From Bacteroidota bacterium (lineage in GTDB: Bacteria; Bacteroidota; Bacteroidia; Chitinophagales; Saprospiraceae): a stretch of 56,550 bases of DNA. This document shows positions 9,601 through 17,065 of this stretch, piece after piece. A program made the translations under genes and the position numbers. The DNA is taken from assembly GCA_029567325.1 (NCBI GenBank), contig JAKQLF010000008.1, positions 1 to 56,550 of the forward strand, in the 5' to 3' direction. The notes under the pieces are model-generated. The model did no database searches and was not told the DNA's origin. It saw nothing but the letters and a program-made list of their open reading frames with translations. Every line of letters starts with the position of its first letter. Position 1 is the first letter of the stretch.

Positions 9601-11667
9601 AGAAATGAATGGGATTTTTGGAATGATTTGCCAACTACTCCTCAAAAATTCAACAGAATTGAAAGTTTGGAAGAAAAAATCGGGCCACTTGAAACGATTT
9701 TACTCGACAAAAAAGCTTATTCACAATTTGCAAGTGGAGATGGAGCTTGTTTGGGTTGCTCCGAGAAATCTGTAGTACACTTATTTACTGCAACCGTAGA
9801 ATCACTCATGCAACCACGCATCAAAACGCATGTTGCTAAATTGGAGCAGCTGACAAGTGAACTTGAATCATACTTACAAAGAAAACTGCTTCAGCAAGTG
9901 GATGTTACAGACACAGACATGATGAGCCGCATTTTGGACCAGGCAAAAAATTCTGATCTTACTGTTTCTGAGATTGCGAGCAGGTTTGAAACAAGCAAAG
10001 GTAAAACTCCAATCGATCAAGAATGGCTACGTGAAGTCAGTCAAGTATTGGCACAACTCAAAAAATTACATTGGAAATACACTACTGGAACCACCGGAAA
10101 AGGAAGATCAACGATGGGAATGTGTAATGCAACTGGATGTACTTCGGTCTGGGGAAGTACCTGGCCTTACAATCCATATCCATTCCCATGGGCCAATCAC
10201 CTATTCCAGGATTCTACTTCAATGGCCATGGGTATTTTCGAAGGACACATGGCAAAAATGGCTGAAGGATTCAAAGCGATCAGAAAAGCAGAACTCATTC
10301 TCAAAGATGAATATCAAGCCTCAAAATCAAAAGAATTTTTCACTTATTTCAATTGGCATCATTTTACAGATGAAGAATGGTATTTGTGCCCTCCTGTGGT
10401 AGCATTGGGTGGTGACGGTGCCATGTACGACATAGGATTCCAAAACTTATCCAGAATGATGGCTTCTGGCAAGCCGATCAAAGTCATCGTTGTGGACACT
10501 CAAGTTTATTCTAATACTGGCGGTCAGGCTTGTACTTCAGGATTCATTGGCCAAATTTCAGATATGGCTCAATATGGCAAGGTTTGGAAAGGTAAATCAG
10601 AACCGAGAAAAGAGATTGGCCTCATTGCCATGGCACACAGAAATACCTTTGTAATGCAAGCCACATTAGCCAACACCAGCCACCTCATAGAAGGATTTAT
10701 TGATGGTTTAATGGCTAAAAGACCCGCTTTATTCAATGTTTACACAACTTGTCAACCAGAACACGGCGTTGCGGATGACCTTGGAGCACACCAGGCAAAA
10801 CTGGCAATGGAATCCAGAGCATATCCAATATTCAAATATAATCCAGAGGCTGGAGTGACCATCAAAGAATCGTTGGATCTTTCTGGCAATCCTGACATGG
10901 ATAAAATCTGGCCAACATATACGCTAAAATATTTGGAAAATGGCAGGCAGAAAAAAATGGAATTGCCGATGACTTTTGCAGATTTTGCAATCACAGAAGC
11001 AAGATTCAGAAAACACTTCCGCCAAGTGCCACGCGATGCATGGAATGATAAAATGGTACCATTGGCAGAATTCCTCACACTTTCTGAAGACGATAGAGTT
11101 GATAAATTCCCTTACATCTGGGCGATCAATAGGCAACAATCACTCAATAGAGTAATGGTAGACAGCACCATCGTAGATTCTTGCGAGGAAAGACGAGATT
11201 TCTGGATTTTACTCAAGGACTTGGCAGCTTCTCCAATAGATAAAAGCACTTCCAATGCTGAAATCGAACAAAAAGTGAGGGTTGAAGTGGTTAATAAAAT
11301 TGCACAAGGGCTCATGAAAATGGCTTCCAATGGCAATGCGTCAGAGTCCCTGACGCTGTTGACTTCTGAATCAATTCCAAATGAACCGACTCCATCGACT
11401 AATGGTTCTGCCGGCCAATCAATGGGACCATGGTTGGAAACTCAGGAATGCTCTTCTTGCAACGAATGTATCAAAATCAATTCAAAAATATTTGCTTACA
11501 ACGAAGACAATAAAGCATTCATCAAGGACGCAGAAGCGGGTCCATTTGAAGACATTGTAAAGGCTGCGGAAAAGTGCACGGCAAGAGTAATCCATCCGGG
11601 TTTGCCTACAGATACGGGGATGAAAGACTACGATAAATGGGTAAAAAGGGCTGAAAAGTTCAATTAA
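6664..11667 (+). CDS. nifJ: Pyruvate:ferredoxin (flavodoxin) oxidoreductase, extended single-chain form
   Basis: A 1667-residue cytoplasmic enzyme that decarboxylates pyruvate with CoA to acetyl-CoA, CO2 and reduced ferredoxin. Order: N-terminal pyrimidine-binding domain (about 40-290, AYPITPST), domain II (to about 480), gamma domain (about 520-720), two-cluster ferredoxin domain (C817-X2-C-X2-C-X3-C827 P and C951-X2-C-X2-C-X3-C961), and TPP domain (GDG at 1250-1252, NTGG from 1284). The four proximal-cluster ligands are present: C1029, C1032, C1159, C1363. The chain is far longer than the usual ~1,200 residues. Extra pieces are a longer spacer between clusters, about 100 residues between C1032 and C1159, and a C-terminal single-cluster ferredoxin-like domain (C1596, C1599, C1602, C1638). 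It is followed after 9 bp by rnfC. Confidence 0.95.
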   Translation: MNWINKIIKNNSENKPDGPNSFMVKPTSMFGKKEQPTVKYPGKRMALDGNTAAIMCERESTDAAGAYPITPSTQMGEYWAEAAAAGHLNISDRPLIFIEPEGEHAAAAVTAGLSMTGLRAANFSSGQGIAYMHESLYAAVGKRLTYVLNIGARAMTKSTLNVHAGHDDYHAIDDTGFFQLFAKNAQYVADLNILAHKIAELALTPGVIAQDGFLTTHLIESLNLPERALIYEFLGRPDDIIPTPTPAQKLIYGDTRRRIPELWDVDNPLMAGIVQNQDSYMQSVAAQRPYFFDHIQALTDQAFEDYAELTGRKYARVMTYRTEDADYLILGQGSVVTSAEVVADYLREKRGIKVGVVDLVMFRPFPADLLSKILKGRKGITILERLDQPLAADAPITREVRAIINKCVENGLVSEYKPYPELETYKSGDVSPIYSGSFGMGSRDLQPEGIIGAIENMMPGGKHKKQFYLSIDFIRDAPHNPKQRLHQESISEAYPNVKELAVRGSENPDLMPKGAITVRFHSIGGWGAITTGKNLAMTLFDLLNYDIKANPKYGSEKKGQPTTYYLAAAPEPIRINCEFFFVDVVLSPDPNVFKHTNALAGLKKGGYFIIQSDKLKPEEVWAEIPKPYQKVIIDQDIHICYIDGFKIAREEATDPELQLRMQGIAFQGAFFASSPVMANAGLNEETLLKAIEDQLQHKFGGKGQRVVEDNMRVVKRGFTEVVEIKNKKILDAKEEKEVLKAEIPIPSMLRSTPVSESKLSDIHRFWEQTGSFYQQGMGNDNITDPFIGLSLMPAVSSVFRDMTGIRFEHPEWIPKNCTACGKCYTICPDTAIPGLVSELSDIFDTAIKRVRKSHDKLDYLPKYTKQLESKTRALFATEGKETTVNDLVHDAIDELVAESGNTNGLATEFEWFKEALGDFKFALTRPYYDLFEKDQANSGGLFSITVNPTTCKGCMACVEVCEDEALHVVTQSEESVLKLRNEWDFWNDLPTTPQKFNRIESLEEKIGPLETILLDKKAYSQFASGDGACLGCSEKSVVHLFTATVESLMQPRIKTHVAKLEQLTSELESYLQRKLLQQVDVTDTDMMSRILDQAKNSDLTVSEIASRFETSKGKTPIDQEWLREVSQVLAQLKKLHWKYTTGTTGKGRSTMGMCNATGCTSVWGSTWPYNPYPFPWANHLFQDSTSMAMGIFEGHMAKMAEGFKAIRKAELILKDEYQASKSKEFFTYFNWHHFTDEEWYLCPPVVALGGDGAMYDIGFQNLSRMMASGKPIKVIVVDTQVYSNTGGQACTSGFIGQISDMAQYGKVWKGKSEPRKEIGLIAMAHRNTFVMQATLANTSHLIEGFIDGLMAKRPALFNVYTTCQPEHGVADDLGAHQAKLAMESRAYPIFKYNPEAGVTIKESLDLSGNPDMDKIWPTYTLKYLENGRQKKMELPMTFADFAITEARFRKHFRQVPRDAWNDKMVPLAEFLTLSEDDRVDKFPYIWAINRQQSLNRVMVDSTIVDSCEERRDFWILLKDLAASPIDKSTSNAEIEQKVRVEVVNKIAQGLMKMASNGNASESLTLLTSESIPNEPTPSTNGSAGQSMGPWLETQECSSCNECIKINSKIFAYNEDNKAFIKDAEAGPFEDIVKAAEKCTARVIHPGLPTDTGMKDYDKWVKRAEKFN

Positions 11668-11676
11668 GGTCAACTT

Positions 11677-13023
11677 ATGATGAACTTTTTCAAATACAAA
11701 GCAGGAACTTTCAACCATGGCATTCACCCTCCTGAAATGAAGGATGATACCAAAGGTTTACCCATCAGACAATTTCCCTTCTCGCCCATGATAGTGCTGC
11801 CTCTTGCACAACATATTGGAGCACCGTCGGAACCAGTTGTGAAAGAAGGGGATGTTGTAGCTAGGGGGCAATTGGTTGCCAAAGCCAATGGTTATATGTC
11901 TGTTCCCTTGCATGCACCGGTATCGGGTAAGGTTAAAAAAATAGACTATGTGCCATCTATTTCTGGCAAAAAGAATATGGGCATTTACATTGAAAGCTTT
12001 CCTTCGTCTAGTCAGGAAGTCATCGAAGGGCATGCTATTGATCTTGCCAATGCTAGTCCTGGCGAAATTCTTTCTGGCATTCAGCAGGCAGGTATAGTTG
12101 GCTTGGGAGGCGCTGCATTTCCTACTCACGTCAAATTATCAATACCTGAAGGAAAGACCTGTAAATATTTGATCATCAACGGAGTAGAATGCGAACCCTA
12201 TTTGACAACTGACCATCGTGTCATGCTCGAACAACATGAGGATATTTTTATGGGTTTGCGATACCTCATCAAAGCACTTAATCCACAAAAAGTATACATC
12301 GGCATTGAAGACAATAAGCGCGATGCTTTTGAAAAACTTGAGCAATACAAACCACTTGACTTAGCTGTTGAAATGGTTCTGTTGCCTGTCAAATATCCCC
12401 AAGGTGCAGAGAAAATGCTAGTGACTGCAATTACTGGTTTAGAAGTTCCATCGGGCAAACTTCCCATTGAAGTGGGTGCTGTGGTCATCAACGTGGCTAC
12501 AACAGCAGAGATTGGTCGTTTACTTCCCCATGGCCGGGGCATTCAAGAAAGGGTCATCACCATCACTGGTCCAGGAATTGCCAAAAAGGGGAATTATCTC
12601 ATTACCATAGGCACGCCTTTGCGATTTATTTTGGAGCAAGTTAGTGGTGAAAACATCAAAGAGGTTTTTATGGGTGGCCCAATGATGGGAGTATCTGTAT
12701 CTAATTTGGACATTCCCATTACCAAAGGAACCTCTGGTATCGTCGCTTTCAAACCGCAACAATCATTGGAAAACCAATCGGAATATGCTTGCATCAGGTG
12801 TGGTGCTTGTCTGGATGCTTGCCCCTTGTCGCTCAACCCATCACAATTGGGCATTCTGGCAAAAAATGAGGCCTATGACCTTATGGCCAGTGATCATCAT
12901 TTATTGGATTGTTTTGAATGTGGATCATGCTCTTACGTATGTCCGTCAAATATTCCTCTGGTTCAATATTTCAGGGTTTCGAAATCAATTGTAAGAAAAA
13001 GACAAGCCAAAGCCAAGTCATGA
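11677..13023 (+). CDS. rnfC: Rnf complex subunit RnfC
   Basis: A 448-residue peripheral subunit of the ion-translocating ferredoxin:NAD+ oxidoreductase; it is thought to carry the NADH/FMN site. It has the N-terminal barrel-sandwich part (residues about 35-105), a nucleotide-binding part with GLGGAAFPTHVKL and INGVECEPYLTTDHR (about 145-185) and two [4Fe-4S] motifs, C372-X2-C-X2-C-X3-C382 P and C412-X2-C-X2-C-X3-C422 P. ATG ATG at 11677/11680 gives two possible starts. It begins 9 bp after nifJ and its stop overlaps rnfD by ATGA, so both are in one operon. Length is typical. Confidence 0.95.
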   Translation: MMNFFKYKAGTFNHGIHPPEMKDDTKGLPIRQFPFSPMIVLPLAQHIGAPSEPVVKEGDVVARGQLVAKANGYMSVPLHAPVSGKVKKIDYVPSISGKKNMGIYIESFPSSSQEVIEGHAIDLANASPGEILSGIQQAGIVGLGGAAFPTHVKLSIPEGKTCKYLIINGVECEPYLTTDHRVMLEQHEDIFMGLRYLIKALNPQKVYIGIEDNKRDAFEKLEQYKPLDLAVEMVLLPVKYPQGAEKMLVTAITGLEVPSGKLPIEVGAVVINVATTAEIGRLLPHGRGIQERVITITGPGIAKKGNYLITIGTPLRFILEQVSGENIKEVFMGGPMMGVSVSNLDIPITKGTSGIVAFKPQQSLENQSEYACIRCGACLDACPLSLNPSQLGILAKNEAYDLMASDHHLLDCFECGSCSYVCPSNIPLVQYFRVSKSIVRKRQAKAKS

Positions 13024-14051
13024 AAGATCAAACCTTACAAATTCGGACGTCTCCACACCTCAAACGACCCTTGGCTACCAATACCATCATGTTACACGTG
13101 GTATTGTCCCTGATACCTGTGATGGCCTTTGCTGTTTACGCGTTTGGAATTACAGCACTTTTTCTCATCAGCACGACAACAATTGCATGCGTTGGGACAG
13201 AATATGTGCTCAATGGCAAAGTAAAAGGCAAACAAAACATCAAAGATTGGTCAGCCGTACTTACAGGCGTTTTACTCGCATTGACATTGCCGCCAGGTTT
13301 TCCTTTATGGATGGCTTTTGTCGGTGGAATGATTGCCATTGCACTTGGAAAATTTGTTTTTGGAGGCTTGGGCCAAAATTTATTCAATCCTGCTTTGGTC
13401 GGTCGCGCCATGTTACAAGCTGCGTTTCCAGTGGCTATAACCACCTGGACAGAAACCTTGGTAAATGGTAGATTTTCTCATATCATTCCATCAAGTTTGA
13501 CCATCCCATTTTTAGAACCTATAAAAGCGGATGCAGTTTCCGGAGCAACCCCTTTATCAGCATTCAAATTTGATAAAATAAGTACTGATGTACAAGACTT
13601 GGCTTTTGGTTTTACTTCTGGATCTCTAGGCGAAACGTGTGCATTTTTGATCGTATTAGGCGGAGTCTACCTAGGTTTTAGAAAAATGTTGAATTGGCGA
13701 ATACCTGTCGGCATCTTGGGTACTGTGGCCACACTTACTGGAATCTTGTTTTACCTCGATCCTGTAAAATATCCATCGCCCCTGATGATGTTGTTTTCAG
13801 GAGGATTGATGTTGGGTGCAGTTTATATGGCAACTGATATGGTCTCCAGTCCACTCTCTACGATTGGTATTTGGATTTACAGTTTTGTAATCGGGCTTTT
13901 GGTGGTTTTGATAAGGATTTGGGGCGGACTTCCTGAAGGCGTCATGTACGCCATCCTTTTTGGCAATGCACTTGCTCCGATTCTTGATAAATCCATTCCC
14001 CATAGAATTTATGGCATGTCTTCCAAAAATCAAAATAAAAACAGGGCATGA
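13020..14051 (+). CDS. rnfD: Rnf complex subunit RnfD
   Basis: A 343-residue integral membrane subunit with about ten hydrophobic helices. The flavin-attachment motif SGATPLSAF is present with Thr177 as the residue expected to carry covalent FMN. The open frame extends upstream into rnfC, but the ATG at 13020 starts the recognisable N-terminus (SPHLKRPLATNTIM) and overlaps the rnfC stop by four bases, as does its own stop with rnfG. It works with RnfG, RnfE and RnfA in moving ions across the cytoplasmic membrane. Confidence 0.95.
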   Translation: MKDQTLQIRTSPHLKRPLATNTIMLHVVLSLIPVMAFAVYAFGITALFLISTTTIACVGTEYVLNGKVKGKQNIKDWSAVLTGVLLALTLPPGFPLWMAFVGGMIAIALGKFVFGGLGQNLFNPALVGRAMLQAAFPVAITTWTETLVNGRFSHIIPSSLTIPFLEPIKADAVSGATPLSAFKFDKISTDVQDLAFGFTSGSLGETCAFLIVLGGVYLGFRKMLNWRIPVGILGTVATLTGILFYLDPVKYPSPLMMLFSGGLMLGAVYMATDMVSSPLSTIGIWIYSFVIGLLVVLIRIWGGLPEGVMYAILFGNALAPILDKSIPHRIYGMSSKNQNKNRA

Positions 14052-14749
14052 GCGATCAAAATATATCAAAAGATAAAGGCTCTGACGTCTTCCAATTGTT
14101 TAAATCCATGGTTGGAATAGGACTCATTTGCGCTGCATTGATCGCCTTTGTTTTTCAAACGACCCAACCTAGAATTAAAAAACTAAAGGCTGCAGCGTTG
14201 GAGGAAGCGGTATTCCAAGTCATTCCAGGAATGGTCCAAAAGAAAACTTATTTATTGGATGAGAAAGGAAATATCCAAATTGCTAAAGAAGGTGTTACAG
14301 CTGGGGAATTGATCTATGCAGGATATGACAATGACGGAAAACTACTCGGATTAGCCATTCAAGCAAGTGGAATGGGATTTGCCGACGTAATTAAGGTCAT
14401 TTACGGGTATCGCCCAACCACTCAAAAGGTCATTGGATTTAAAGTTTTGGATAGTAAAGAAACGCCTGGATTAGGGGATAAAATAGAAAAGGACGAACAC
14501 TTCTTAACCAATTTTAAAGCCTTAGACGTTGCTTTGGCTGCCGATGGAAAAACATTGCAGAATGAAATAAAGGCAGTCAAACAAGGTCAAAAAAAACACG
14601 AATGGGAGATAAATGGCATAACTGGTGCAACCATTTCTTCGAGGGCAATTGGGGCTATTTTCAAAGAGAGTACCCAGAAATGGATGCCAACCATTGTGGT
14701 CCATTCAAATATTTTTTCCAATGATACAACCTTGACGCATGGCCATTAA
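14048..14749 (+). CDS. rnfG: Rnf complex subunit RnfG
   Basis: A 233-residue subunit with one N-terminal membrane helix (about residues 17-37) and an external FMN-binding domain. The covalent-FMN motif is ITGATISSRA with Thr195 as the expected attachment site; GLGDKI and a preceding KVLDSKETPG are typical of the family. It overlaps rnfD by ATGA and rnfE by 11 bp. The C-terminal tail is slightly long but not remarkable. Confidence 0.93.
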   Translation: MSDQNISKDKGSDVFQLFKSMVGIGLICAALIAFVFQTTQPRIKKLKAAALEEAVFQVIPGMVQKKTYLLDEKGNIQIAKEGVTAGELIYAGYDNDGKLLGLAIQASGMGFADVIKVIYGYRPTTQKVIGFKVLDSKETPGLGDKIEKDEHFLTNFKALDVALAADGKTLQNEIKAVKQGQKKHEWEINGITGATISSRAIGAIFKESTQKWMPTIVVHSNIFSNDTTLTHGH

Positions 14750-15392
14750 AAAAACAACACCGACTAAAGTGGGCTTTTTCCAAAGTTTGGCTTCCGCTCC
14801 ATCAACCGACGAGTTTATCAAAGGTTTGTGGAGGGAGAATCCCACCTTTGTTCAAGTATTAGGAATGTGCCCAACGTTGGCTGTAACCAACTCGTTAACC
14901 AATGCCTTGGCAATGGGATTGGCGACCGCTTTTGTTTTGGTGGCCTCCAATGGATTGATTTCCTCTCTGAGAAATTTCATACCCAAACAAGTGCGGATAG
15001 CAACTTATATTCTCATCATAGCCACCTTCGTCACTCTAATAGATTATAGTATTCAGGCAACAAGTGTTTCCCTACACAAAAGTTTAGGTGCATTCATTTC
15101 GCTGATTGTGGTCAACTGCGTGATCTTGGGAAGAGCAGAAGCATTTGCATCCAAAAATAGCATTGGGCTTTCCTTGTTAGACGGATTGGGAATGGGTTTG
15201 GGCTTCACTTTTGCCCTCTCCTGCTTGGGAACATTGAGAGAAATCATGGGAAATGGCAGCCTATTTAATTTTCCAATTTTTGGACCTGCTTACCAAGAAT
15301 GGGTTGTGATGATTCTTCCCGCAGGAGGATTTTTTACCCTCGCCATTTGGTTACTTTTTTTTAATCTTTTGAAAAAGAAAAGTTCAAAATGA
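14739..15392 (+). CDS. rnfE: Rnf complex subunit RnfE
   Basis: A 217-residue integral membrane protein with about six helices of the RnfA/RnfE/NqrD/NqrE type (GLWRENPTFVQVLGMCPTLAVT near the N-terminus). The conserved Cys in GMCPTLAV and the later NCVILGRAEAFA are the residues that, in studied homologues, help bind the membrane-embedded Fe-S centre shared with RnfA. Its start lies inside the end of rnfG and its end overlaps rnfA by 4 bp. Confidence 0.93.
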   Translation: MAIKKTTPTKVGFFQSLASAPSTDEFIKGLWRENPTFVQVLGMCPTLAVTNSLTNALAMGLATAFVLVASNGLISSLRNFIPKQVRIATYILIIATFVTLIDYSIQATSVSLHKSLGAFISLIVVNCVILGRAEAFASKNSIGLSLLDGLGMGLGFTFALSCLGTLREIMGNGSLFNFPIFGPAYQEWVVMILPAGGFFTLAIWLLFFNLLKKKSSK

Positions 15393-15973
15393 CAAACGAA
15401 TCTCTATTCCAAATATTCATCAACGCCAGCTTAGTCAACAACTTTGTGCTTGCATATTTCTTGGGCATTTGTCCTTTTCTTGGAGTTTCTGGGAAGATAG
15501 AAACCGCTTCTAAAATGGGCGCTGCTGTTACTTTTGTCATGGTCATCAGTGCCGTTTGTGCCTATGGCATTCACAAAGTGCTTACCATCATTCAAGCACC
15601 TTTTTTAGAATTAATCAGTTACATCGTCGTCATTGCAGCCACCGTTCAATTGGTAGAAATGTTCATTAAAAAAGCCAGTCCAACGCTGTTTAAAGCTTTG
15701 GGCATCTTTCTGCCTTTGATCACAACCAACTGTGCCATCCTTGCAGTCGCCTTGTTTCAAACCAATAAAGGTTATGGTTTTCTGGAAAGCGTAGTGTATG
15801 CGCTCGGTGCAGGAATTGGCTTTACGCTGGCGTTGGTTTTGATGGCTGGAGTAAGGGAAAGAGCTGATCTCTCTACTGTGCCAAACATCGTAAAAGGAAC
15901 CATTCTCACGCTGTTTATAGCAGGCATATTATCACTCACATTCATGGGCTTTGCAGGCCTTGGAACTCAATAA
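15389..15973 (+). CDS. rnfA: Rnf complex subunit RnfA
   Basis: A 194-residue membrane protein with about six helices, paralogous to RnfE in inverted topology. It shows the signature ASLVNNFVLAYFLGICPFLGVS with Cys29 and the second TTNCAILAVALF motif. Together with RnfE it frames the intramembrane Fe-S centre and ion pathway. It starts in the rnfE stop (ATGA) and ends 10 bp before the small cysteine-rich gene. Confidence 0.95.
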   Translation: MTNESLFQIFINASLVNNFVLAYFLGICPFLGVSGKIETASKMGAAVTFVMVISAVCAYGIHKVLTIIQAPFLELISYIVVIAATVQLVEMFIKKASPTLFKALGIFLPLITTNCAILAVALFQTNKGYGFLESVVYALGAGIGFTLALVLMAGVRERADLSTVPNIVKGTILTLFIAGILSLTFMGFAGLGTQ

Positions 15974-15983
15974 AAGAAAAGAC

Positions 15984-16175
15984 ATGTGGTATAATTTTTT
16001 ACTCGGATTTGTATTCATCATCGGTGTGATGGCTATTTGGGCATTCATTCAAAGCAAATGGAAAATTGCTTTCTCTGAAGAATACAAAGATGAAGACGTG
16101 CTTGCACAACGGTCTGACTGTCACGGTTGTGGAAAATGCACCAATCAATGTACCAACAAAGAATCAAATAAATAA
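15984..16175 (+). CDS. Small membrane-anchored four-cysteine (putative Fe-S) protein
   Basis: A 63-residue protein made of one N-terminal membrane helix (residues about 4-23), a short charged linker and C46-X2-C49-X2-C52-X3-C56, enough ligands for one [4Fe-4S] cluster, with no other folded region. The usual Pro after the last Cys is absent. The frame is open from 15951, but the ATG at 15984 starts just before the helix. It lies between rnfA (10-bp gap) and the ferredoxin-NAD(P) reductase (22-bp gap), so it is co-expressed with Rnf. It resembles in outline the FeoB-associated Cys-rich membrane proteins but sits in an electron-transfer operon. I do not recognise it as a standard Rnf subunit; a wire or docking site for ferredoxin is an inference. 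Confidence 0.75.
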   Translation: MWYNFLLGFVFIIGVMAIWAFIQSKWKIAFSEEYKDEDVLAQRSDCHGCGKCTNQCTNKESNK

Positions 16176-16197
16176 TCGTCCATTCAAAACATAAATC

Positions 16198-17055
16198 ATG
16201 GCAACACTAGCAGATTTTTCAAATGAAAAAAAATACAACGCAATCGTTAAAAAAACATCGCGGCTCACACCTTCGGATGCAGAAGAAGTGAGAGAACTCG
16301 TCATAGAAGTACACGATCCAGCATTTCAATGTGCTGTCAATCAAAGTTTCGGAGTGCTTGTTGCAGCGAATGGAGACTTTGGCAACGCTTATCATCACAG
16401 ACTTTACAGTGTCGCTGATATTCCAGAAACTGGTCACAACAAGACCATTCTGACCATGTTAGTAAAACGTTGTTTTTACATCGATGAATTCAATGGGGAA
16501 AAGTATTCTGGATTGGCGTCCAATTACTTATGTGATCGGCAAAAGGGTGATGTCATTACCATTACTGGTCCACACAGTCTTCCTTTTGAAGTTCCGGCAG
16601 ATCATACGGCAAATCTCATTTTGATTGGCATGGGCACAGGTATTGCACCTTTTAGGGCTTTCATCAAACACATCTATCAAAACATTCCAGATTGGAAGGG
16701 TCAGATCAGACTTTTTTATGGCGCTAAAAGTGGCTTAGAATTATTGTACCTCAACGATCACGACGGTGACCTTACCAATTATTACGACAACGAAACCTTC
16801 GAGGCTTTCCATGCTTTGAGTCCAAGACCGCACATGGACGATCCAATTGCACTAGACCAAGCTCTAATCTTGAGAGCCTTTGAAATTGTCCAATTATTAT
16901 CAAAAGCCAATACTTATGTTTACGTAGCTGGTTTCAAGGATATCAAAAACAAACTCGACCTGACTTTTTCCAAAATTTTAGGATCGAAAGAACAGTGGGA
17001 AACCAGAAAGGCGGAGCTAATTGCAGGAAAAAAATGGGCAGAAATTATCTACTAA
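16198..17055 (+). CDS. Plant-type ferredoxin-NAD(P)+ reductase-like flavoprotein
   Basis: A 285-residue soluble FAD enzyme that would shuttle electrons between ferredoxin and NADP(H) or NAD(H). The FAD-binding motif RLYSVAD lies at residues about 67-73, the second FAD segment GLASNYLCD at about 102-110, the nucleotide-phosphate motif GMGTGIAPFRAF at about 143-154 and YVYVAGFKDIKNKL near 240. The chain ends in an aromatic Tyr (AEIIY), as in plant-type reductases where this residue stacks on the flavin. It starts 22 bp after the small four-cysteine gene and ends 10 bp before rnfB. Which pyridine nucleotide is used cannot be read with certainty. Confidence 0.88.
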   Translation: MATLADFSNEKKYNAIVKKTSRLTPSDAEEVRELVIEVHDPAFQCAVNQSFGVLVAANGDFGNAYHHRLYSVADIPETGHNKTILTMLVKRCFYIDEFNGEKYSGLASNYLCDRQKGDVITITGPHSLPFEVPADHTANLILIGMGTGIAPFRAFIKHIYQNIPDWKGQIRLFYGAKSGLELLYLNDHDGDLTNYYDNETFEAFHALSPRPHMDDPIALDQALILRAFEIVQLLSKANTYVYVAGFKDIKNKLDLTFSKILGSKEQWETRKAELIAGKKWAEIIY

Positions 17056-17065
17056 AAACTGCATC

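Noticed and set aside
9974-10402. 142-residue plus-strand frame
   Set aside because: It lies inside nifJ in another frame; nifJ itself carries the conserved ligands here.
12918-13019. Upstream extension of rnfD
   Set aside because: The extension lies inside rnfC and does not match RnfD N-termini; the ATG at 13020 fits better.
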